A stretch of DNA of 64,000 nucleotides from Diphasiastrum complanatum (taxonomy: Eukaryota > Streptophyta > Lycopodiopsida > Lycopodiales > Lycopodiaceae), in assembly GCA_029204225.1 (NCBI GenBank), contig CM055103.1, forward strand, positions 54,240,268 to 54,304,267, in the 5' to 3' direction. The notes under the pieces are model-generated. The model was not told the DNA's origin and did not search any database. It was given only the letters and a program-made list of their open reading frames with translations. This document shows, piece by piece, positions 56,046-64,000 of the stretch. The translations under genes were made by a program, and so were the position numbers. Position 1 is the first letter of the stretch; every line of letters begins with the position of its first letter.

Positions 56046-56957
56046 AGTTGTGTTTGCCCTCTAGATCCGACCGATTAGGGAGGCACAGAAAGAGTCCAAC
56101 ATCTTTTTTTGCCTCGATAACCGTTACTGGGGAGACGATGCTAAACAGTCCTAGGAGTGGATTTTTTGTTTGCCATTTTCTCTGTTTTTGACAATTGTTT
56201 AACTCTCCCTGAAGGTTTTTTTCACTTTTTTAATGTTAATTTTTTTGGCCACTATTCTAGTTAGAAAAACTAATTTTTGTCTGAATAATAGTAGGTATAT
56301 CTGATAATGATGATGCTAGGGTAGAACTGGCGAAGGTTCTGTGACTTTTTGTAGCTTGGCAAGGCTTAAATAGACTTTTTGGATAATCTATATGTAACTA
56401 ACCTTCGCCGAACAAAGAGCACTTTTTTCACAAAAATAGCTCAGTATAACAATTGATCTTGACTGAATGTGGTGACCTGGTTTTGGCAATTAGTTAATGG
56501 TTTTAGCCTTTAATTGTTAAATACTAAGTCTTTCTGCTTACCGTAGTGCACAACAAACTCTTAAGAGATATTTAATGCTTTGTGTACTAAAATTTCTTTT
56601 ATGGCACTAAGGCTTCTTTTTTGTCGCTTAATCTCTAGCATATGGCTATGCCTAGTTTTTAATTTTTAAAGTGATATCTGAACGACATAGTCTATACACA
56701 AACCATTTGTAATTAATACTGAGATAATGCTCATGTAAGGCAAAGTTTATTCAAAAAATCATTAGTTAAAGAAGGCATGAAACCAGTCGGCATTCTAGCG
56801 TTATTTGGCTTTGTGTGAGAGTCAAGTTTCAATGGCAATTTTAGAGGCTGACTATAACCCGTCATCTTCGCATTTCCTAAGGGAAAACCGCTGTTTTCAA
56901 AGGCAAGGCACTACAGATCTAAAGGGCCATTGTTGCACATTCCACACTATTCAGGAT
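56046..56957. other. Unassigned sequence, possibly the start of a long gypsy LTR
   Basis: No gene. Because the copia inserted at 56963 duplicated TTTTG, this sequence was originally continuous with 62212 onward (TTCAGGATTTTTG then GAGCCTCATTC). It may therefore belong to the same long LTR that ends at 63936. That LTR's start could not be located. Confidence 0.4.
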
Positions 56958-56962
56958 TTTTG

Positions 56963-57775
56963 TATTGAATTCACACGTGTGGATTGGCCACAACATGTAC
57001 TTGTGATCTCCTAAGGTGTGTAGATGCACCAAGATTAAGATTAGATTGAGATTCAAGATCAATCTTAGATCCTATGGCAAAAACACACTACTACATGCAT
57101 TCAATCACTTCCAACTCACATGTGTGGGAAGTGTTCCAAAAGTATTCTAAGTAAAAACAAGCTACTCTCGTCGGGTAGAGAGAGAAAAACCATCATGAGC
57201 TCTCAGGTAGAGAGAGAAAGCTAGAAATTCAATGACACTCAAAATCCACTCAATCTCAAAATCAATTTTATCCAAATGAGGAGTACAATGATACTAGTAG
57301 ATCCACAAGCTACCACTATGCTTAACTATGATTGGACCACACTTTGCCACCTCTTAATCCTATTGGACCATTGATCCATGCACCTCTAAATTCTATTGGA
57401 CTATATTCAAGCAAACCTCAAATTCTATTGGACCACTCATGGTTCCACCTCTAAATTCTATTGGACCTCTTAAACTTCATCAAACAAAAGCATTACACTT
57501 GTCTACACTCTAATTGGCACGAGTTTGGCCTCCTACTCTATTTTGGCTCAATAGTAGCATTACAAGTGGAAATGGATAATTTGCCATCTATGCCAAATTT
57601 AACCCTATCAACATCCTACACCTAAATGCTTGACTATGAAATTCTATGAGACCCCTATATCAAACTATTTACTTTACAATTCTCCACATGTGGGAACATC
57701 CTCCACACATGTGAGATTAACTTACAAACTTCTATCATAAAAAATACCAAGCTAGATTTTTGCCAATTTCTCACA
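56963..57775 (-). repeat. 3' LTR of non-autonomous copia (813 bp)
   Basis: The reverse complement begins TGTGAGAAATTGGC at 57775 and ends ..GTGTGAATTCAATA at 56963. The terminal CA has become TA. Compared with the 5' LTR it lacks about 250 bp and has many substitutions, so it is much older than the 44.3 kb element. Confidence 0.85.
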
Positions 57776-58580
57776 CTCCTCCTCAAAAGATAGCTTGGAA
57801 AGGTACTAGATCACTTGAGAAGTTTGTAAATCTTTTTGAGTGGATCCTTTGGTATGCATAAGAAGTGAAGATCAGCCAATGGATCCATCATAGCAACATC
57901 CTCACCATATCCATGATAAGATCTCTTTGGTAGAGATCTCTTGCCAATGCCTTTGAAGAGTGCTCCACCAATATGCCACTATGATCATGGGCTTCCTCCA
58001 TGCTTGATGATGATCTTTGCTTTGAAAGTTCCACTTGCATGATGGATGCACCATAAATAGAGAAATCTGAGGCTTCCAAGCCTCATAAGGATCATGGAGT
58101 TCAAGATCATAAGATGTGAAACAATGATGATTATCAAGATTATGCTTTCTAGCTTGACTAGTCCACATACAATGAACTATATCCATGATGGATCTAATCT
58201 TGATATCAAAGACTATCTTGATCTTTTTTAGGCTAGTTATTCTCTCAAGGAATGTAAGTGTCTACTTTGGATGCTTCACTTAATCTCAACAGGAGTTTAC
58301 AATTTGCCTCAAAACATGTGAAAACATGATTTTCAAAAAAGTGAGTACCAAGCTCAATCTTGTTCTTACTAGAACCAAAAGCATACTTTTGACAATACAA
58401 TATCTTGCTTTCAGGAAGTATTGGAAACACATTTAAGTCAATAATGACAAGAAACATGTCCATACCATAAGCATCATACAAAACTAGTATAGCTTTTATT
58501 GAACTTTGAGATCAAAAAAATTCAATGAAGCAAGATAGCATTTCAAGCAAGGGAAGAGAAGCATATATGAATGTGTTGTA
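57776..58580 (-). mobile_element. RT-less 3' tail of the non-autonomous family
   Basis: The tail is shared with copy 1 at 6071-6620. Both contain the NHVF.C.EA.CKL.LRL.E.S peptide block, the MWTSQA block, a DL.DPY block and the EVLSWQW/EILSWIW block. Stops in every frame in this copy argue it is not translated now. It ends in the purine tract GAGGAGGAG next to the 3' LTR. Its conservation between copies shows it is part of the element, not flanking DNA. Confidence 0.7.
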
Positions 58581-59147
58581 CTAGATACAACATGAAAGAT
58601 GCCCATCTTTGCCATGTAAGGTGAGCCATAAGGACTCGGCCATGCATCTTAAAGATCTTCTTGAAATTATATGAAGAAGAAACTCCTCCTCACACCTTGG
58701 CCCCATCATAGCTTGAATACCTTCAAAAAAGATAACTTGTGATGCTTCTTGGGAAGCCTTGATCTCGACCACTTCCAAGATTGAATCTTCATGCAATATG
58801 ACATCTCTATTCACAATCACTTTTGAAATAGAGAGTATAAAGACACTAAAGGCCTCCTTGATGGATGAGTATCCAATCATGATCTATGAGCTTGGATCAT
58901 CCTTCCTTCTTGTTTCCAAGGGAATATGTGCAAAGCAAGCACTACCAAGTTCAGGCTTCATCTTGAATAAAACTTCATATGGTGCTATTCCTTCAAGAGC
59001 TCCAATACTCCTCAAAGCTTTGATCTTCAATGAGAATTTCTTCTCAACATATGCTTTGAATAATAAGGAATAATCATACACCATAATACTTGAAGAGAGA
59101 AGATATGTGTATCTTGTGTGATCATCCTCCTTTGAAATATTGGACAT
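58581..59147 (-). pseudogene. Gutted integrase and linker of the non-autonomous copia
   Basis: The gag-protease ORF stops at 59148. Past the stop the peptide reads ISKEDDHTRYTYLLSSSIMVYDYSLLFKAYVEKKFSLKIKALRS, then jumps to IGALEGIAPYEVLF. The HHCC zinc region and first catalytic Asp are deleted (SLDVS to ISKEDDHT), as are the second Asp and the Glu (LRS to GALEG). The linker (MIGYSSIKEAFSVFILS, NRDVILHEDSILEVVEIKAS) then runs to about 58581. It cannot integrate by itself. Confidence 0.88.
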
Positions 59148-60461
59148 CTAAGAAACATCAAGAGAGTTTGCACTCTCACTTGGATCCAATTTGTAGATGC
59201 CTTCAAATCGTGAACCATATGCAAGGATCTCACCATCCTTCTTGATCACACGATTGTCAATATTGAAATTGACATCAAAGCCACTATCAAGAAATTGGCT
59301 AACACTTAAGATGTTCTTTGTAAGCTTTGGGACAAAAAGAACATTGTGGAGAAAGAGATCTTTAGAAGATGCAAGCTTCAAGGGAATAATCCCTACGCCT
59401 TCAATATTGTACTCATGCTTACTTGCAAAGTATATGGTCTTCTTGACTCCATCATAAGGCAAAATAGATGAAAAAAAGTGCTTGGAGCCACACATATGTG
59501 AAGATGCTCCACTATCAATATACCATGAGTCATACTTGTTGAAGGTGGAAGAGGAGAAGCTAGAAGCCATAAGAGAGCCTTCTCCATCACTTGGAATATA
59601 GTCTTCTTTCTCATTTCTGATGTTGGCTTGATTGAGTTGATTCTTCTTCTTGAAGCAATTGGTGGCATAATGGCCTTTCTTGCCACAATAAAAGCACTTG
59701 ATCTTCTTCTTCTTGAGATTTGAAGTAGAAGCATGAGAGGTATCCTCCTCCTCCTCTTCATCTTGGTCTTTAGCTTTGTCATTAGAGAAGTGATGGTGTT
59801 GCTTCTTACTCCTCTCTTTGTGCTTGGCAAATAGAACTTTGCCATTATCATGATTGAGTGATAGCTTGTCCATCCTCAAGAGTTTGTACTCTTGTCTTGA
59901 TTCTTCAGAAATAAGCACACTTTGAAGGGCCTCCAAACTTGGTAGCTCCTCCTTAATTGCATAAGATTGGACAAGGTTGTCATATTCATCTCTCAAGCCA
60001 TTGAGAATGACTTGAACTAGCTCACTTTGATTGATTGAGTCACCAATACATGCAAGCTCCCTATGAATATCCTTGACTCTCAAAACATAATAAGATGCAC
60101 TCTCATCACTCTTTTGACTACTTTGGAAGATTTGATTTCTAAGAGTGAGGAGCCTAGAAGTGTTCTTAGCCTCATAGATGGACTTGAGACAATCCCAAGC
60201 TTCCTTGGATGTAGAACAATCACCAATCTCCCTCAATATCTCATTAGAGACATTCATCTTAATGTAGTGGAGAGCCATCCTAGCTCTCTTCTTGTATTTT
60301 TGTACTTCTTGAAGGACTTGAGGCTCCTCCTCAATCCCAAGTACAATGTCGATCACATCTTGGAGTATCAAGATGGACTCCATCCTCAACTTCCATATTG
60401 AATAATTGGAAGTAGACAATCTCTCACTTGGTTGCAACAAGTATGAACTCATTGAAGTCAT
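59148..60461 (-). CDS. Ty1/copia gag-protease, 437 residues
   Basis: An open frame starting MTSMSSYLLQPSERLSTSNY, the same start as the other gags in the window. Residues 1-220 are the gag core (SIWKLRMESILILQDVIDIV, ALHYIKMNVSNEILREIGD). A basic-acidic linker precedes the CCHC knuckle KCFYCGKKGHYATNCF (about 257-272). The protease motif WYIDSGASSHMCG is near 314-326, followed by GAG-pre-integrase text (LTKNILSVSQFLDSGFDVNF) to SLDVS and the stop. Because the frame survives while pol is destroyed, the element may have kept gag to package its own RNA. It could still be translated. Confidence 0.85.
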   Translation of the reverse strand: MTSMSSYLLQPSERLSTSNYSIWKLRMESILILQDVIDIVLGIEEEPQVLQEVQKYKKRARMALHYIKMNVSNEILREIGDCSTSKEAWDCLKSIYEAKNTSRLLTLRNQIFQSSQKSDESASYYVLRVKDIHRELACIGDSINQSELVQVILNGLRDEYDNLVQSYAIKEELPSLEALQSVLISEESRQEYKLLRMDKLSLNHDNGKVLFAKHKERSKKQHHHFSNDKAKDQDEEEEEDTSHASTSNLKKKKIKCFYCGKKGHYATNCFKKKNQLNQANIRNEKEDYIPSDGEGSLMASSFSSSTFNKYDSWYIDSGASSHMCGSKHFFSSILPYDGVKKTIYFASKHEYNIEGVGIIPLKLASSKDLFLHNVLFVPKLTKNILSVSQFLDSGFDVNFNIDNRVIKKDGEILAYGSRFEGIYKLDPSESANSLDVS

Positions 60462-61115
60462 GTAGACCTTGTAACAAACTGTGAGATGATTCTCACTAGC
60501 TATCTCAATCCCTACAAAACTAGATCTACTTCACATCAAATGATGGAATATGGGCAAAGTTAGGATCAAACACTCTTAGCACGTGTTAAATACACTAAGA
60601 AACCAAATTTGACTCAACTACAATGATATTGCATGAAACAAAATGGCTAAGATCTCAAACAATGCCTAGATCATATATAGATGAGATTGGTAAGCATTCA
60701 ACTGTGATTTTGGATCAAACAAGCAATCTCTTGACCAAACCAAATGTGTCCACCCAGGTCTAGGTGCCCTAACTAGCCCTCTTCAAAAGCTTACAGCTTT
60801 TGATTATCACAACCAAATGGAATGAAATTGATTGCATTAGAAATCAGACAAAAATAGCTTCAAAACAAGCTATCTAGCAAGATTTTTGGATCAAACATGA
60901 AAGAGAACTCCCAAACTGAAATTGGATGTTCCTCACATGTGTCTGAGCACCTGATTCCGTACAATACCAGGTCAGACACAATCAATGTCCTTTTGATCTC
61001 TTTTGATCCAAAATTGGACAAGATAGCTAGGAAAATGGATCTTGACAATTTCTAGGTCCTAATTAATGAATAGTTTTCACTTAAATGGATCAAAATGCAT
61101 GGTAACCTTAGGTAG
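60462..61115 (-). other. Leader of the non-autonomous copia
   Basis: Untranslated sequence between the primer site and gag start. No gene supported. Confidence 0.7.
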
Positions 61116-61127
61116 GCTCTGATGCCA
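61116..61127 (-). other. Primer binding site
   Basis: The reverse complement reads TGGCATCAGAGC, one base different from the TGGTATCAGAGC used by the other copia elements. It directly abuts the 5' LTR at 61128. Confidence 0.88.
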
Positions 61128-62206
61128 TGTTGATTTCACACGTGTGGATTGTCCACAACATGTACTTGTGATCTCCTAAGGTGTGTAGATGTACCAAGAT
61201 CAAGACTAGATTGAGATTCAAGATGACCTGCATGCTGAAACTACAAAATCAAGAAACAAGAAAATTAATCCACATTTACATTTCAGAAAGCAAGAAAGTA
61301 AGCAGGAAATCTAATTAATCTACAATCAAAAAAAAAAATCAGAACATGTTCATAGGAATTTCACTCAAGAAGATAGCCATGAACAAGGAGCTTCTCAATT
61401 GCCAAGAACTCGTGGAGGATCTTTTTTATTCAATCAAGAGAGATGACAATACAATCAAAATCTCCCTCACAAGAGAGGGGGGGCCCTTAAACTATGGCAA
61501 AAACACACTACTACATGCATTCAATCACTTCCAACTCTCACTCACACGTGTGGGAAGTATTAAAAAATTATTCAAAGTAAAAACAAGCTGCTCTCCTCAG
61601 GTAGAGAGAGAAAAACCATCATGAGCTCTCGGGTAGAGAGAGAAAGCTAGAAATCCAATGACACTCAAAATCCACACAATCTCCAAAATCAATTAGATCC
61701 AAATGAGGAGTACAATGATACTAGTAGATCCACGAGATACCACTATGCTTAACTATGATTGGACCACACTTTGTCATCTCTTAATCTTATTGGACCATTG
61801 ATCCATGCACCTCTAAATTCTATTGGACTATATTCAAGCAAACCTCAAATTCTATTGGACCACTCATGGTTCCACCTCTAAATCCTATTGGACCTCTTAA
61901 ACTTCATCAAACAAAAGCATTACACTTGTCTACACTCTAATTGGCACGAGTTTGGCCTCCTACTCTATTTTGGCTCAATAGTGGCATTACAAGTGGAAAT
62001 GGATAATTTGCCATCTATGCCAAATTTGACCCTATCAACATCCTACACCTAAATGCTTGACTATGAAATTCTATGAGACCCCTATACCAGACATTTTTAT
62101 TTACTTTACAATTCTCCACACGTGGGAACATCCTCCACACATGTGAGATTCACTTACAACTTCTATCATAAAAAATACCAAGCTAGATTTTTGCCAATTT
62201 CTCACA
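61128..62206 (-). repeat. 5' LTR of non-autonomous copia (1079 bp)
   Basis: It runs from TGTGAGAAATTGGC (reverse complement at 62206) to ..CACGTGTGAAATCAACA at 61128. A ~250 bp block at 61237-61490, including ten A residues and a purine-rich GAGAGGGGGGGCCC stretch, is absent from the 3' LTR. Confidence 0.88.
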
Positions 62207-62211
62207 TTTTG

Positions 62212-63936
62212 GAGCCTCATTCATCTTTAGTGCCTACCTCGGAGCACCTCCACGCAGCCAAAGCCTCCCACCTTCGCATTTCTCGAGGCAACTCTCGCAC
62301 ATTTTTCTCACTTCGGACTTCCTAGGGCAGGCTTTGCTCTCCCAGACGCAGATCTGAAGACGGTTTTCCAGCCTTCATCGATTTCTTGCAGCCACCCCAC
62401 GCCCTTCATCTCCAGCCCACCATCGCTCTTCAGCAGCAAGCAGCAGTTGCAGTTAGGATAGTGTTCTAAGCGGCAGCCTTCAATGCATTTCTAGCGACCC
62501 AGTTCATTGCTCATATGCCTGTTTCTAGAAAGTTCCACAATGCCTCCATTCATCCTTCCACGCAGGTAGATCTAATGGGCTATTTTCCTGGTTTTCTTAT
62601 AACTAGCCCACAAGGATATGCGCAGGTCTAAAGACCCTTCCAACAACTGTTTCTAACCAAATGTCAGTTCTGAAAGTAGTTTTGAAGGGCGCCTACATCT
62701 AGTAGTAGATTCAGTGACAGCCTATTGGCAATGTTAGCGCATTCTTCTATACATGGCAATGATGGGTTAAGATAGCCAACAGTCAGCGTTCTTCTACAAC
62801 TCACGATGTGATTTCTAGCCTATCTATAACCATCTTCACAAGTAGGACAATGGCAGTATGATCTTTTGTGACAGCATGCTATTGGATTCTTGTACCTTGT
62901 TCTACATGGCAATGCATCATTGGTCTGTTATTTGTAGACAGCCAGTAGACAGATCTGCATCTTTCACCTTCAGCGAGTTTCTTTTGGGCTGCTTCTCTTT
63001 TCTAAGGACATTCCAACTGCAAATCTCTGTTGGCAGCCTTTTATTGATTTTTGTACACCTTGTTCCACATGGAAAAACCTCATTTGCTTGGTTCTTGAAG
63101 CAGTTGCAGAGGCCTCTTTTCTCTAGCACGTGTTTCTATGGCTATATCATGTTAGGCTCAATCCATTAGCAATCATTCAGACACAATATAGAATAGAGGC
63201 TTACAAGCTCTGTTGGTGCTTTAATGTAGATTTACTGCTTTTGCTATTCATCTACAAGTTCAGAACCTTTGTGTTCTCTGATTTTTGTATAGAGGTGTAG
63301 CAATCCCTCTTCTTTGCGGTGTCTGGACTGTAATGCACATGTCTTTGTACTCTGCAAATGGTGAATACAGATAATGTAAATCTAAGTATTCTGAATCACA
63401 CAATTTGTTTCTATTGTGAATACCTTCTGTGCTTTTCATGGTGATTCAATTTGTTAATAGGAAGTTTATGGCATTGTATTGTTTATGTCTATACACAGTG
63501 ATTTGGACTGGAATTGTCTAGTGAAGTGTTTCTAGCCTACAATCTTATGATTTGCGCAGGTCATAGGAGTTAGATTCATGATAAGCTACTGTCAAGATAA
63601 AGGAACAGATTTCACAGTGTAGCTTCTTCTTTGCCAAAGTATTTGCTTTCTTGAGTTCACTCCCATTTGAATCTGAAAATCATAAAGAAGTATTCATTAT
63701 CTTTCTCCTGGGTGTTTGTTTTCTTTGCAAGGTTGTACTGGCAACCCCTTGTGGAAACATCTGTTGATGACCAGTTTGCAATCACTTCTCCTCTCCTCTC
63801 CATTCATTCTTAGTTATTTCTGGTTTTGCACTAATAATGACAATATTAGTCTTTTTATTGCTCCCCAGTAGGAATGATACCCATTTGTACTACAAATATC
63901 AATTATTTTGTTGTTGGTATGTTACAACATATACCA
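62212..63936 (+). mobile_element. 3' part of a long Ty3/gypsy LTR
   Basis: GC-richer sequence without a supported gene, ending ..ATATACCA at 63936 just before a Tat/Athila-type primer site. It is therefore taken as an LTR whose beginning lies left of the nested copia. ORFs such as 62858-63169 have no recognisable domain. Confidence 0.65.
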
Positions 63937-63940
63937 ATTT

Positions 63941-63960
63941 TGGCGCCGTTGCTAGGGAGC
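63941..63960 (+). other. Primer binding site of a Ty3/gypsy (Tat/Athila-type) element
   Basis: TGGCGCCGTTGCTAGGGAGC, preceded by ATTT, closely matches the TGGCGCCGTTGCCGGGG primer site known from Tat, Ogre and Athila elements. The internal region continues beyond the window. Confidence 0.85.
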
Positions 63961-64000
63961 AATGCCAGATAGGATGTTCTATCATTATTATGATTTTTGT

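Larger units (their letters stand above)
56958..62211 (-). mobile_element. Complete non-autonomous Ty1/copia element, copy 4
   Basis: The element is 56963-62206 on the minus strand, with perfect TTTTG target duplications at 56958-56962 and 62207-62211. In transcription order: 5' LTR 62206-61128, primer site 61127-61116, leader, gag-protease ORF 60461-59148, gutted integrase 59147-58880, linker to ~58580, RT-less tail, polypurine tract (GAGGAGGAG, about 57784-57776) and 3' LTR 57775-56963. Reverse transcriptase and RNase H are absent, so it needed enzymes supplied in trans. Confidence 0.9.

Noticed and set aside
62858-63169. 103-residue Cys/Phe-rich ORF
   Set aside because: It lies in the inferred gypsy LTR with no domain, and the opposite frame is also open.

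Overview
This 64 kb window is nuclear DNA from a plant, almost entirely transposable elements and their decay products. The evidence is plant-type Ty1/copia elements with a tRNA-Met-like primer site, Ty3/gypsy remnants, a Tat/Athila-type primer site, GT-AG introns, a plant-type arogenate/prephenate dehydratase pseudogene, a ~374 bp satellite and AT-rich microsatellites. The density of nested elements suggests a large genome such as a fern or gymnosperm, but the lineage cannot be fixed from this sequence. No prokaryotic feature, CRISPR array, tRNA or rRNA was seen, and no intact host gene.

Layout. 1-3.4 kb: microsatellites and T-rich DNA. 3.4-5.0 kb: an LTR fragment and a decayed ORF of unknown family. 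5.0-8.1 kb: a broken minus-strand copia of a non-autonomous family. 8.1-11.7 kb: an LTR fragment, a copia RNase H fragment and an arogenate dehydratase pseudogene with an inverted partial duplication. 12.9-15.6 kb: a decayed intron-containing gene of unknown family. 15.9-17.7 kb: a minus-strand copia split by a foldback/MITE. 17.7-30.06 kb: a satellite array split by a pile of copia fragments in both orientations. 30.06-40.7 kb: two head-to-head copies of a gag-only LTR element, forming a ~2.1 kb inverted repeat. 40.7-44.3 kb: another non-autonomous copia fragment and a gypsy element reduced to gag plus integrase tail. 44.32-50.18 kb: a complete, very young copia with a 1316-residue polyprotein, near-identical 653 bp LTRs and a GTGAG target duplication. 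50.5-53.6 kb: a decayed coding region of unknown family interrupted by a second MITE. 53.57-54.4 kb: an LTR. 54.4-56.96 kb: a minisatellite, a possible gene fragment and inverted repeats. 56.96-62.21 kb: a complete non-autonomous copia (TTTTG target duplication) with gag and protease but a gutted integrase and no reverse transcriptase. 62.2-64 kb: the end of a long gypsy LTR and its primer site, continuing past the window.

How the parts relate. The 45.6-49.5 kb polyprotein is the only reading frame here that looks functional. Three RT-less copia copies (7, 41 and 59 kb) and a short fragment (23.9 kb) share one deletion junction in the integrase core, so a deletion derivative was itself mobilised, presumably using proteins from a relative such as the 19.1-22.1 kb copy. 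The gag-only element at 30-40.7 kb likewise seems to depend on pol from elsewhere.
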